Counted from the first letter of the stretch, positions 26,466 to 40,403 are shown. The stretch is DNA of 64,000 nucleotides from Ipomoea triloba (GCF_003576645.1 NC_044922.1:24754229-24818228), one strand, 5' to 3'. Notes: generated by a model from the sequence alone, not told the origin. Numbers and translations are program-made.

Positions 26466-28825
26466 TTAAGAAGCACTAGCCATGGACTCTATAAGGAGTT
26501 GGTAACCCTCAGGGACGGGTGTCTGTGTTTGCACACATTCAGCTAATGCAGGTACATCAGCATTGATGTCCAAAAACCGTCCTAACAAGAGGAGGAGGTG
26601 AAAATCTGAAATTCGCTTCACAAATGGAACACTCTTTGTTCGATCAAAATAATTTTTCAGTGCTCTCATTGTCACAGGAACATTTCTATTCTCAATAGGA
26701 AAAGCCGATGTAAGTGGGCCCTACAAAAAAAATTGACATAAGATGTGATAGAATTAAGCAAGTAAATTAGACAAACTAAATAAAAATAAAAATTCATGAA
26801 CAAACTTATGCCTAATATTATTGAATCTCCATTAGAAGGATACCTTAACTATCCAATTTAAATCATTTTACAGATCGTCAGAATTAGAGGATGTAAACCC
26901 CTTACTTTTTTTAATATTTTTTAATCTGTGTAATGATAATAACATACAAGATATTTTGAACCAAAATAACCAAATCTATAAGACAGTTCAGTCCATAATT
27001 CACATAAACATAATCTAGTACTTATAAGAAAGTCTAAAAAAAAAAATGAACCACATACCCCCAACCAAAATGCAATGCATAAAGAACCGAGCCTAACTTT
27101 TTTATTCCGTGAGGGAAGGGAAGGAAGGGAAGGAGGACACATCTCATGGAAGCTTAACAAACCAAAGTAACTTTTTCATGCCATTAAGAATGAAATTTGA
27201 GGCAAGGAAGGAAGGGAAGGACAAGGACACCATCCCATGGAAGCTTAACAGCGAGGGATAAAGAATGACAAAAAAATGTATACTTTTAAGATATTACTAC
27301 AAACAAACTTATGCAGAGTAACAAAAAGAAAAGCTAGTAATTTGGCAATACTAAATTTCCCGAGCAAAGAGGTACATGCTATGAAAAAACCACCTGGCCA
27401 TGTTGGGCACCTACGCCACCTAGTCAGCTGGCCAACTAGAAGCCATAGGGCTTAAATCCACTGGACAATATTTACAGACTAAAATGGACTTAGCATGCGT
27501 TCTATTTTCCACCAGCATAGTGCACACATGCATCACCAAATTTGTGAATACTATCATTACTTCTCAAATACACACATTACCAAATTTTATGCATCTAGTT
27601 CAACTCCCCTAGGTCATCTGCATCTAAAGTTTCGACCATTGGTTCAAAACCAGGAAATAAGCATAAAAGGCAAAAGCTGATATTTGAAGCCAGTGAATTC
27701 AAATCATTATATATACACAGTTATCTGATCAAACTAAGTTAGATTGTGGAGATCATAGAAATTAGGCATAACTTTAAAAAGGAAACAATGAAATTGAATA
27801 CCAGAAAGCAAGCAAAGGAGAAATTTCAAACTCACCTGGTGATCAGCAATCTTAACAACAACCAAGAAAAAATCATTGTCAACCTCTTTAGTATCCTTCA
27901 CCCCAACAACCACGTCTTTCTTCATCCTCGAAAGCTTGGGATCTAAATCTTCAGTGCCTTCAGTTTCAAACCACCCTTCCTTGAACAATCTGATACATAT
28001 ATCACTCATCTGGAATGCCTCAAAATGCACATCTGCACCTCCATCCTCGTTCACCTCCAATTTAACCATGGCTGTCACCCACTCCTTCAACTCGCTCTCG
28101 CCGTGCAGCTCAGCAGCTTGCAGAACTTCGGAATTGGACATGGTGTAATCCTTCTTGTCCTGAGTAACGGACTGTGTGAATATGAATCCCACTTTCCTCA
28201 ACCCTAACCCTATGGCGATCGCATCGACAATCTTCTCCTCATCGGGATCGCGGAGGAGCAATAATTTGTCCTCCGTCCCCTGCTGCGGCGGCTCGTAGAT
28301 GAAATCTACTTCGACTTTGCCTTCCGGGGACACGGTGCCGTACATAAAACCGCCGCGCTTGACGGCGAAAGCGAGCGTCTCGTTGACGTAATGCTGGAAG
28401 GCGTTGGCGGCGTCTCGATCGAAGGAGACGAGCTCGCAGTGAGGGTCTTCCTGTCTGGAGACGCGCATTTGCTTGGCGATGAGGTCATCCATGGTCATCT
28501 TCTTCCCGAAGGAGCCGCAGGGGTGGAAGGCGGGGCCGGCGACGGTGCGCTCGCCGTCGTAGGCTAGGTAGACGATGGAGCCGTGGGCGATGTTGAGGGA
28601 AGAGAGCGGGGCGTGTGGATTGGACATGTCGGTGAATCGGGCAATGTCGTCTAGGGTTTTGGCGAGCAGGAGGTTTTGATTGGCGGATAGGGTTTGAGAT
28701 TGGACGGGAACTCGGAGCTGGGCCTCGATTTCCGATTTGAGCTGAGCGATTGTGGCGTGTGGGGTGTCAATTGTGACCCGCTCCAACCCATCCCTGCTCC
28801 GAACTCTGATCATCAACTTCGCCAT
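26466..28825 (-). CDS. NPL4: NPL4-like protein (CDC48 cofactor)
   Basis: Complete two-exon gene: exon 1 at 28825-27836 (330 codons), intron 27835-26721, exon 2 at 26720-26466 (84 codons plus TAA), predicted 414 aa, the usual plant NPL4-like length. The start ATG at 28825 gives MAKLMIRVRSRDGLERV. Residues about 3-80 form the ubiquitin-like UBX-type domain (TLSANQNLLLA). The NPL4 domain follows (LAYDGERT, GFMYGTVSPEGKVEVDFIYEPPQQG, VGFIFTQ), ending in LIESMASAS. The donor CAG/GTGAGT and acceptor TTGTAG keep phase 0. NPL4 with UFD1 recruits ubiquitinated substrates to the AAA ATPase CDC48/p97. Exon 1 is GC-rich at its 5' end, common in plant genes. Confidence 0.94.
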
Positions 28826-29167
28826 ACTCTTCTTCTCTATGCACTCAACCTAAATATGCGATCCCTGGGTTCTTATCCAATACCAAGAACCCGATCCTCC
28901 CAAGTTGTAAGCGTCGTCTGAGACACAGTGATGAAGAGGTTTCACACTCCACCCTGAAGAAGAAGAAGAAGACGAGAGGAGTTGCGTTCTTGAACCCTTA
29001 AGTTGTATTTTCCTTTATAAAAAGTGGAGAAGGAGTCATGTTTGGTTTAGGAATCCCAATCTTAGAAGACTTAAAAATTCTTTTCTTTTTTTTGGAAAGA
29101 AAAGACTTAAAATTGTTTTGATATTGTTATTGTAAATTTTAATTGGAAAAATGTTTGAAATTAACCA
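28826..29167. other. NPL4-like upstream region
   Basis: Sequence 5' of the minus-strand NPL4-like gene, including a GAA-rich stretch at 28957-28980. It should hold the 5' UTR and core promoter; no specific element could be assigned. Confidence 0.4.
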
Positions 29168-29177
29168 TCAAACCACC

Positions 29178-29787
29178 AGTTCTTATATCGTGGACCGTGG
29201 TCCCAAAAGGACGTCGTTTTAGTGAGTGAGAGGGGGTGTTCGTAATTGACACTACAGTTCATCTCAAAATATACTGTCTTACATTTGTTTTGATGTTATG
29301 GAATGAAACTGTAGTTATATCGAAATGTAACTGTAGTTGTGTTGAAATGTAACTGCAGTGTATATGAACTGATACTGAATAACAGTTTCACATTTGTGTT
29401 TTATATTGTCGAATGAAACTGTAGTTATATCGAAATGTAACTGCAGTTGTGTTGAAATGTAACTGCAGTGTATATGAACTGATACTGAATAACAGTTTCA
29501 CATTTGTGTTTTTATATTATCGAATGAAACTGTAGTTATATCGAAATGTAACTGCAGTGTATATGAACTGATACTGAATAACAGTTTCACATTTGTGTTT
29601 TTATATTATCGAATGAAACTGTAATTATATCAAAATGTAACTATAGTTGTGTTGAAATGTAACTGCAGTTGTATTGAAATGTAACTGCAGTGTATATGAA
29701 CTGAAAGTGAGTGGCGCGAATTCATCCGTCTGTTTTCATTAATCAAAACGACGTCGTTTTGATTCACGGTCCACGATATAATTTGCG
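29178..29787. mobile_element. Mutator-like non-autonomous element with internal tandem repeats
   Basis: Flanked by a 10-bp direct repeat TCAAACCACC (29168-29177 and 29788-29797). The ends form imperfect inverted repeats: left TTATATCGTGGACCGTG then GGACGTCGTTTT, right AAAACGACGTCGTTTT then CACGGTCCACGATATAA. An end duplication of 9-10 bp and longish inverted repeats fit a Mutator-like element. No transposase. The interior (about 29283-29700) consists of tandem repeats. Confidence 0.8.
29283..29703. repeat. Tandem repeat of about 90-115 bp within the Mutator-like element
   Basis: About four copies of a unit containing GAATGAAACTGTAGTTATAT, GAAATGTAACTGCAG, TATATGAACTGATACTGAA and AACAGTTTCACATTTGTG. 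The copies differ by loss or gain of a GTTGTGTTGAAATGTAACTGCA sub-block, so unit length varies. Confidence 0.85.
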
Positions 29788-29840
29788 TCAAACCACCCCT
29801 AAAAGTGTAATTGGACTATTTAACTTTAAAAAGTGCAATT

Positions 29841-29920
29841 GCCAAAGGCCTTGTGGTCAAGCGGCATGAAGTGATTCTCCCAAGTGGGAGGTCATTGTTG
29901 GCTTGGCGATGACTGCCATA
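29841..29920 (+). mobile_element. SINE fragment (family of 7312)
   Basis: Begins GCCAAAGGCCTTGTGGTCAAG and continues with a GGGAGGTCATTGTTGGCTTGG segment where box B would be. Similar to the head of the SINE at 7312 but with a damaged box B and no clear body or tail. Confidence 0.45.
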
Positions 29921-30535
29921 TTAAAAAATCATCTTGAATCATTAGCTAATCCAAGTGGTTGGTTTTTTTCTTTGTTTATATTTTATTTAGAATTATTAAA
30001 ATAAAAATTAAAACTAATATTTTTTTAATAAGATGACCGCCACGTTATCAATGACTTGAAGAACAAGTCAAGTTTGGTGGAATTGTATAATTTTATGCCT
30101 AATTACACTTTGAGTTGAACGACTTAATTGCATTTTTGTGGAGTTTTTAACACTTTTGGTCCCACGACTATTATGGCACTATTAGATTGTACCACGAGTT
30201 TTAAACCTTTCATTCTAGATCCACGACTATTATTTTTGTAGTTAAAATGGTCCTTCCGACCTATTATTCAGTCATTTGTCACCGAAATATAAGCAGGGTT
30301 AAAAGAGTCGTTTTCTTATTTCATCCCCTGCTGACCCTTCCAAAATGACGACGTGGTGATGGACGACTTCGACTTCTCCTTTGAAGATTTCTGCCTTCCC
30401 GTATTTAAGCAATTATAACAGCGTGGACGACGTGGTGATCGGTGAGTCGTAGGTGGATTGGTACAACTTGGTAGGTGGATTCGACTTGAGACACCACCCA
30501 TCACTTTAAAACAATCCAACAACTTCCTCACCAGT
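29921..30535. other. Intergenic sequence
   Basis: AT-rich to about 30300, then more mixed composition in 30320-30535 immediately before the MSBP-like fragment, perhaps old 5' flank or UTR of that gene. No feature supported. Confidence 0.35.
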
Positions 30536-30545
30536 AAGCTTGAGG

Positions 30546-30698
30546 GGAAAAGTGACCTTGAATCTATGGACGACACTCACCGAAACTATCTTCCACTACA
30601 CTGGCCTGTCGCCAACGGCGTTCTTTACCATTGCGGCCATGATAGTGGTGACTTACAAGGTGGTTTGCGGCACGTTCGGTGTCGACGATGATGACATG
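30546..30698 (+). pseudogene. Membrane steroid-binding protein-like N-terminal exon fragment
   Basis: About 50 codons read VTLNLWTTLTETIFHYTGLSPTAFFTIAAMIVVTYKVVCGTFG followed by acidic DDDD. The Leu-Trp-x-Thr-Leu start, the YTGLSP motif and a single hydrophobic segment match the N-terminal anchor of plant MSBP/MAPR proteins. The codon ahead of the homology is not ATG in this frame, and no cytochrome-b5-like steroid-binding domain follows; AT-rich LTR-like sequence begins about 15 bases later. It looks like a stranded first exon, cut by an insertion or captured. Identification rests on pattern recognition only. Confidence 0.5.
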
Positions 30699-30708
30699 TA
30701 TGTTAAGA

Positions 30709-31905
30709 ATGTTAGAATAAAATATACAAATATTAATAATTGTAATAATCTAACCTCATTGCGGAAGCTAATAGGATCGTTTACCTCCAGCCATAGTTGT
30801 TGTTGCATTGCTTGAAACTTAGGTTTAGAGTGTTTTGTCTACCACTTGATCTCCTAAGCAACTAGATGGTGTAGTTTTTATTTGAAGGAGCAGTGGGAGG
30901 ACCATACTAATATATATAGCCTATGTGTCATCATTATAGGCTAAGTAACGAAACCGTTAACTTCTGTTCTTTAAACCACAACATAGTGGCCATAAATGAC
31001 ATATTAATTTGCACCACTTAATAGTGACATTAATAGAAAAATGTTACATTCTCCTACTTGGTGCAAACTCAAAGAAGCATGAACCATAGAGATAGTTCAT
31101 TTTAAAGTGAGTAGTATCCACTTATGATTGCAATGTAACTTGTTCTCTAAGTACCTTACGTGGTATAAAACTTAATGAACAAACCTTATGTTCATTCTTG
31201 ATTTGTAATTAGTTATCAAAAACTAATTATTGCCACAATGGCTAAATTTGGCCTTATAAACTCACACCGCTTGATTTGTACAATATTAATAGAAATGTTA
31301 TAATTTTCCATTTGGTGCAAGTATTGGCACAACCTTCATTTAAAAATAAAAAAACATGAATCATAGTGGTATGTCCTCTAAATTAAAGTGTGAGTAATAC
31401 CAACGATGCATCACATGCATTTGATTTCAAACTCGGGTTCTTTATGAATAAACCCTACGTTTATTCTTGGTCCAACTTTGATGATGTTTCTCAAATAAAT
31501 ATGCGCATAACCATATGAGAAACCATCCATATTACATAGAAGTGACAAAATGTATGTACGTACAATATAGTCACATAATAAGTTCCATGTATCATGTATG
31601 ATCCTTAAAATTCTTATAAGCATGCCTTAAGTAAGGATTCAAAACTATTAGCAAAATGTTAATATTTTACACGACCAACTCCTTATCTATAATACTATCT
31701 ATGATGACTAAGTTTTCAGAGTTGACACGTCTGTCACTCCATTTTCATTAATCTTAGCCAAACACAGTATTTGAGTAGTCCTTATTCCAATGGCTTTAAA
31801 TGACAAATCAATAAGTCCAAGCCCACAATGGAACTTTAAACATACACCTTATAAATAATATCCAAAACAAAAAGAAAGCCTAACTTTTATGCCATAGAGC
31901 AATAA
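30709..31905 (-). mobile_element. LTR-like sequence beside the MSBP fragment, limits uncertain
   Basis: Starts near 30715 with TGTTAGAATAAAATATAC. It contains CCTCCAGCCATA, AATAGGATCGT and a minus-strand TATA-like GGCTATATATATTAG (about 30908-30922). A related block at about 55140-55330 sits next to a copia-type primer-binding site, so this is probably an LTR of the same family in the same (minus) orientation. The right border and target duplication were not found. The rest to 31905 is AT-rich without genes. Confidence 0.4.
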
Positions 31906-31913
31906 CGAGGATT

Positions 31914-32120
31914 TATTTAACCAATTTGGTCATCCATTTATTTTACCGTTTGATTTCCGTTAAATCGGGACCAAATTGGTAATTTTATTATAGTCAAGGG
32001 ACCATTTCAGTCAAAATTAATTACCAAAATGGTCCATTAACTATAGCAAAATTACCAATTTGGTCTCGATTTAACGGTTGTTTAATACCAAAATAAACGG
32101 AGGACCAAATTGGTTAAAAT
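31914..32120. repeat. Foldback MITE, near-complete palindrome
   Basis: The whole segment reads nearly the same on both strands. Left TTAACCAATTTGGTCATCC and CCGTTAAATCGGGACCAAAT mirror right ATTTGGTCTCGATTTAACGG and GGACCAAATTGGTTAA; the centre lies around 32017. Arms are about 100 bases with a few mismatches. RNA from it would form a long hairpin. A further copy of the inner phrase (GGACCAAATTGGTAATTTCGCAATAGTCGAGAGACCATTTCGG) follows at about 32162-32206. Confidence 0.85.
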
Positions 32121-32481
32121 TTTCAAAGTCGAGAGACCTAATTGGGCAAGAAAAATTGTTGAGGACCAAATTGGTAATTTCGCAATAGTCGAGAGACCAT
32201 TTCGGTAATAAACTCCTATTTATATTATTTTTGGTGCGGGGAAAATAAGAGAATGTGTGAATGACGAAGCTCAACAATTCTAAACCACCCACGTGTCTCA
32301 CCAAGTCGTCGAACACCTCCTAACACTCCAATGGCCAAACAGTCTCCGAGCCTAATATTTGCTCCTTAGGACCCTATACTTTTTGGCTTGCCACACTTTG
32401 GCCCCCAAATTTTCTCCCCTTTTTCACTTTACACCCCGTCCCTTCAGTCTTTTCACTCTTTATACTTTTTTGGCTTGCCAC

Positions 32482-32968
32482 CAGGGAGTCAGGGACGGAG
32501 CCAAAAATATTGTTTAGTGGAGGCGAAATGTAGTCATAAATATTGTTCGATATATGCGAAAAATAAAACACATAGAAACTTTATAAAAAATATTCATAAC
32601 AAAATACGAAACATAATTAATTTGATAAAATAATTCAAATAGAAAACACATTGTAAGGCCATAAAAAGCGTGGAAGTGTAGAAAAAGTCACAAATTATAA
32701 GGTCATAAAAAGCATGGTAGTGTAGGGGCCATAAAAAGCGCCAAAAAGAAAATGTTTTGTTTATAGGTTTCGAACACAAAACATTTTGCATGACAATACA
32801 TACATCTACCACCTTATCTAGCTTACCCAATATTTATTATATCTATTTTTATATATTTATACTAAACATGTACTATATATACATATATACATACAAGGAC
32901 AATATATGGGGTGGGGGTGGAGTGAGTGAGGAAGCTACCCCTACTGCCCCACTGTAGCTTCGTCACTG
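32482..32968. mobile_element. hAT-type MITE with 8-bp target duplication
   Basis: Flanked by an 8-bp direct repeat CTTGCCAC (32474-32481 and 32969-32976), the hallmark of hAT elements. Left end CAGGGAGTCAGGGACGGAGCC, right end GTAGCTTCGTCACTG, so both termini read CAG inward as in hAT inverted repeats. 487 bp, AT-rich interior, no transposase. Confidence 0.85.
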
Positions 32969-32976
32969 CTTGCCAC

Positions 32977-33830
32977 GCTTTAACTTTCTACCTTATCCCA
33001 CTTCGGGCCTCAACCTCGTAACTATACTTCTCATCCCAATTTGCACCTATAACTTTTTCCTCTTCCTATCTATGCCCCAAGAAGCTTGCCCATAGTTTTT
33101 ATTATTATTCCCACTAATGATGAACCCAATGTATTAAGCTTATGAACCTTATTTGCCCATCTCAACAACAAACCATTTTTACATTATTACCCCTAATTTT
33201 AATGTTTACTAAATTGATATTTAATTGGAGGATCAAATTTATAACAAAATCAATAGTCAATAGGCCATCTAGAGTCAAATTGAAGTTGATGATGACAATA
33301 GTTAAGAGACCTTTTATAATCCAATTGAAAGTTGGAGATAAAAATTAGTAAATATCAATAGTCAAGTGATCATTCCTGAAATTAACTTAAAAATTATACA
33401 TTTCCAACTAATTTCAAAACTATAGTAGAATCAATGCCTCACCACCGAGGTTTTATCTTGTGACTACCCATTTAGAATGGTAATTAACATAGATCCTGTC
33501 ACACTACATAGTAGTTGGCAAAATTGTAGTAAATTAAAAACAAATGTTTCAATCAAATCTTATTAATTAAAATCTAAATAACTCTATTAAACACTTTGAC
33601 TAGCACTTAGTATTTTAAAAAAATATATGTTCTGAGTTTTACACATTATTTTTTGATTTCTTATTTTAAAATTTATTTTAATATAATTATCAATATAATT
33701 TTAGACAAATACATTGAACACTAATGTTCACACAACAAGGATACTATATTAGTCAAGAATACAATACGAATCTTAAGACCTAAGTCCCGCTAGGGTATTT
33801 AATGCCCAACTTCTTCATTATCATCATCAT
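32977..33830. other. Intergenic sequence
   Basis: AT-rich; no gene. Phrases such as GGCCATCTAGAGTCAAATTG and AGTCAATAG around 33220-33370 recall the foldback MITE at 31914, suggesting diverged repeat remains. Confidence 0.35.
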
Positions 33831-33834
33831 CATT

Positions 33835-34058
33835 AAAACCTATTCCAGCCGGACAAATTCTAAGTCCACAAGACCCACCCCTAGAGTCAATGTAGAGGTA
33901 AATCGCGAGCCGCGTAATTAGCATGCCAGTCATATTATAGTCTTCATGTGCGCACAAAGAATCCGATCCAGACCTTCAATCATCTTTGGACCTTTTCCAA
34001 TACATGTTTCTAGTGTGATTCGAACCTTCACACTATCGACTCTAGTCTTCCAACATTA
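33835..34058 (-). mobile_element. Probable tRNA-derived SINE, minus strand
   Basis: On the minus strand there is a box B-like GGTTCGAATCAC (34014-34027), then a body containing GGTCTGGATCGGATTC and GGACTTAGAATTTGTCCGGC, and a (TGA)n-like 3' end near 33815-33840. Size and the internal promoter-like box fit a SINE; box A is poorly kept and no target duplication was found. Confidence 0.45.
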
Positions 34059-34494
34059 TTTTGATTTTGTAAGATGATGTTATTCATACTCTATATTTTT
34101 ATAACATAATGTGATTTTGTTTAAATAACTTGGGGTGAAATTAAATAATTTATAAATAAATAACGAAAAGAGTAATAAAATAATCATAAATCACATTAAA
34201 TTAATGGCTTATTGGTAAAAAAAAAATCAAATTTATGTACTTTTGTGACAATTGTATCAAAACTTTTTAAAACATGAAAAATGTAAATCTTCGAAGGTGT
34301 TTAGCAATTAGCTATAGCTGACTGACTATATTAGTTGTTTTGACCAGTACATAGTATTAACTAATTATAGGAATGTATTTTGTAAATTAGTTGTTTACTC
34401 TTTTTTTTTTTTGATCGAAAGATGAGGGGAATACCCAAAAACCAAAAGAAAACTACAAAGTTGTTTACTCTTATATGATTACATGTAAAATGAC

Positions 34495-34533
<39 letters not shown>

Positions 34534-36140
34534 CCCAAAAAATAAAGAAAAAACAATGACTCACCTTTGTGATGTGGGATCAGTTTGATCCACATTGAAA
34601 ATCCAAGGAAGTTGGGCTGTTGAGTTTCTTTATAAGATGAGCTGAACACCCCTCTTTTTTAGATAATTGCCCATCTCATGTTCCCACATCGGAATGGCAA
34701 CAAAAGTGGAGCCCAAGGCTCCTTTATAGAAAAACAGATGATTTAAAAAAAATATCTTTATAGAAAAACAGATGATTTAAAAAATATCTTTATAAAAAAA
34801 CAGTTGATTTTAAAAAAATATATAAAAAAGAGGAGCGTTTTGGAGAAAGAAGTTTCTTTACTCAAAATGCTAATCTCAAACGCAGCTAAAAATATTGTTT
34901 GAAATTTCAGGGGTTTGGATCAAATTTAAAAACTGTTTCAAACCGTTGATTTAACAAACAAACTTTAATTAAAATGTCAAAAATAGTGGATCAACCAAAA
35001 TTTTGGTTGATCCACAATTTATCAAATAAGGCCTTTGAGTTTTTGTAATAATTAATTATATCAAATTATAATATTTGACATTAAAAATAATTCAACTCTC
35101 TTGATTTAAGTACCGAATGATTGCTATAATATTTAAACATATTTTATATATGTAAAATGGTTTTTAATAGTTTAATTTGAACTTTAGTTGTTTAAAATAT
35201 CTAACTATATATATTTTATCCATTATATATATTTTTAAAAATGATGTTATGTTGTTGTTGTTGCTTTTTTTTTTCTTTTTTTTTTTTAATTTGTGTGCAA
35301 ATTCAAAAAAATCTAGGTGAGATTGGATTTCTTTTTCTTGGATTGAAAAGTATGATTATTACAAAATGTAAATATTATTAATATTAATTTGTTAAAGTTA
35401 AAATGTTTTAATATGCCAACTACAATATAGTGTGATGACAACTCTCTTACCATTGATAAAGTATAGAACAAATAATATATTGTAAAGAATCATGGGTGTT
35501 TAAAAATGTTTTAATATAATTGCTATACATAATTATTAATTAGGTATAATTGTCTAAAAAACACAACTTTTTGTGGTTTTATCATTGAATTTTAATATTT
35601 AGATGTAATTTTCATAAATCACAAATGTTTTGGGGTTTTTTTTTCCCACTATCAGGTCTAAATTATTTTTTTTAGTACTATTGACTCTATTACAATGTAG
35701 TATTTGTTCAATACTTTCTTTATTTGTTACAGTTTAAAGAGTTAATACCCCATCATCAAAAAATACAAAGATGCCATTTGAGCAGAAGTTGCTTCATAGT
35801 CTAAGTTAATTATATAAACTTTTTGATAAAAACAAAAAATTTGCATTACTCCATTCATCTACAAGAATATGACATCAGTGATCTGCAAGGAAACAGATAT
35901 ATGGCCTACCTACACTTAGAAAAACTAAAATTAATTTGAAAAAATTGGCGCATTAACCAAAAAAAGGATATTTGACTTGGTCCAAATATGGTTGAGAGCG
36001 CCGTTCGGCCACCTCTTGTCGCCTTCTACATAGACACAACTTCTCCGGAGGTTAGTGCTAAAGAAATTTAAATTATTTAATTATTTTTAAAAGTTATTGT
36101 TATACAAATTTGATAATCTCAAATCGATAGTTGCATAAGG
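34059..36140. other. Intergenic region with microsatellite and repeat debris
   Basis: Contains (TAA)n at about 34498-34532; LTR/TRIM-like phrases GATGTGGGATCAGTTTGATC and CCCACATCGG at 34571-34695; and three near-identical short units (TTTATAGAAAAACAGATGATTTAAA) at about 34720-34810. The rest is AT-rich. A short open stretch starting ATG at 35988 (MVESAVRPPLVAFYIDTTSPE, then a GT) may be a gene scrap, too short to call. Confidence 0.4.
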
Positions 36141-36564
36141 TAGGGGTGTAAATGAGCAGAGCGGCTCGCGAACCGCTCGGTCAAAGTTCGGCTCGAGCTC
36201 GGTTAAATTCGAACTCGAGCGGCTCGTTTAACAATCGAGTCGAGCTCGAGCTCTAATATCTTAGGCTCGTGGCTTGACGAGCCGCTCACGAGCCATATAT
36301 ATATATTAAAATTTATAAAATTATAATTTGAAATATTCAGAATTTAAAATCAAACAGATTAAATTCGAGCTCAAAATTGAACTCAAATTTGAGTTTGAGC
36401 ATGAATTTGAGCTCGAACTCGAGCTCGAGCTCGAACAAACGAGCTGCTCGCGAGTAGCTCGAAAATTTCCGAGCTTGAGCATCAGTTCTTGAGCTCGATC
36501 GAGCTCGAGCAGGGCCTTCATTAACGAACTGGCTCGAGCTCGGCTCGACTCGTTTACACCCCTA
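36141..36564. mobile_element. MITE with GAGCTCGAGC-rich inverted-repeat arms
   Basis: Ends TAGGGGTGTAAATGAGC and GACTCGTTTACACCCCTA form terminal inverted repeats. The arms are rich in GCTCGAGCTCG-type words, far more GC-rich than the surroundings, with an AT-rich middle. Internally palindromic words make it capable of strong secondary structure. The ends resemble those of common plant hAT-like MITEs; no exact 8-bp duplication was visible. Confidence 0.7.
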
Positions 36565-36806
36565 CCATACAGTGCCAATTGTTTTAAATGAAAAGTGATT
36601 GTGCCAATTTTTATGTAGTTTGATAATATCTCTGTTACCATTACAAATAAGTGGTTGGAGCTTAAATTTTTTGGGATAAAATTTTTTGTACAAATACTAC
36701 CTTGTAAAGAATCATGAGTATTCTAAAAATAATGATTGTTTTATTTTTATAAGTAAAATAATATTTATTTAGTAAAATATTATCACTCTTTTTAATTGTT
36801 AGGTTT

Positions 36807-36850
<44 letters not shown>

Positions 36851-37194
36851 ATTATTATTATTATTATTATTTTCAGGTGAATTGTATTTAAAAGCACACA
36901 AAATTTATTAGAAATAACGGACCTATCTTCATTCGGGTCCATAGCATTTAAAGGTGGAGTTATGTAATGCAAGTATGAGATGGATCATTAATGTAGATAA
37001 TTATACAACCTGCTATAAATGTGTTATACTACCAAATAAAAAGACCTCTACAATATAAGCTTTTTCATATATTTTTTGGGGTTAAAATTTCAATAATTTG
37101 AACTAATTTTATTCAATTTAGACCGCTCATTAAAAAAAATAAAAACAATTTAGTAACTAATTTCTTTACATGAGAAAAAAATGTTAAAATTTGA
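36565..37194. other. Intergenic, with ATT microsatellite
   Basis: A (TTA)n microsatellite spans about 36808-36872; the remainder is AT-rich with no gene. Confidence 0.6.
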
Positions 37195-37500
37195 TGGTCA
37201 CTGGACACTGGTGAACAGATACATGATACACCCAGTGAGTCAGTGAATGAGCCGTTGGAAAAGTGGAGTCAAAGTAGAGTGGCAAATTCGATATTATATA
37301 TAGTGGGAAGGGCTGTCTAGTCACGCAATGGACAAATTTTGAATTGGATTTCATTTTTTATTTTTATTTTGAAGTCAATTGGATTTCATATCTTAAAAAC
37401 CAAACTCCACATACTTGCACTCTGTTCTTTCAAATTGCTCCACACAAATTCAGTGTTACAGATTTCATAGAAAAAGAGAGCACATACTCCAAATATCAAT
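37195..37500 (+). pseudogene. Decayed duplicate of the ROPGAP promoter and leader
   Basis: Aligns with 48484-48785, directly upstream of the ROPGAP start. Shared blocks in the same order include GGTGAACA, ATGAGCCGTTGG, AGTGGCAAATT, TAGTCACGC, GGACAAA then TTTGAATTG, CACATCTTAAAAAC or its variant, AACTCCACAT, TTTCAAAT and GCTCCACACAA. The coding sequence is not duplicated: homology ends at about 37500 where the real gene goes on to its ATG. It has an internal duplication of TTGGATTTCAT. Whether it is a relic of a tandem gene copy or a promoter-only duplication is unknown. Confidence 0.75.
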
Positions 37501-37664
37501 AATTTTTAACTTCGCCAAACTATATTCTAGAGTCCCACGTTACTTGTACATTCTTGTGCATAAAAAGTCTTCACCACCATTGATTGGTAGTTTTGGTACT
37601 ATGATTTGGTGATAATTTGAGCAATTCCAGTGGAACATATTATTTTTTTCTTTATTCATTAGCT

Positions 37665-37860
37665 CATTTGATGATATAATCCCATATCGGCTTCACAAGA
37701 GATTGTCAGATGTATTTAAGTTGGGATTAAGCCTTCACTCATAAGCTAACTTTTGTGGTAGAGTTAGAGTTTTAGCCTCAACTTAAGTATCACTCCATAA
37801 TCTATTGTGTCGCGGATGGGTGATCATATATTTACATACATCATTCAAAAGGGTGGCCAC
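37665..37860. mobile_element. LTR-like fragment
   Basis: Starts TGATGATATAATCCCATATCGG and continues with CTTCACAAGAGATTGTCAGA, TTAAGTTGGGATTAAGCC and CTCAACTTAAGTATCACTCC, phrases typical of short plant LTR/TRIM repeats. No borders or target duplication established. Confidence 0.35.

Positions 37861-40403
<2,543 letters not shown>

Noticed and set aside
30316..30576. Minus-strand 86-residue frame, Ser/Pro/Arg rich
   Set aside because: Overlaps the MSBP-like fragment on the other strand and has low complexity.
35988..36050. Short ATG frame ending at a possible splice donor (MVESAVRPPLV...)
   Set aside because: Only 21 codons with no downstream exon recognised.
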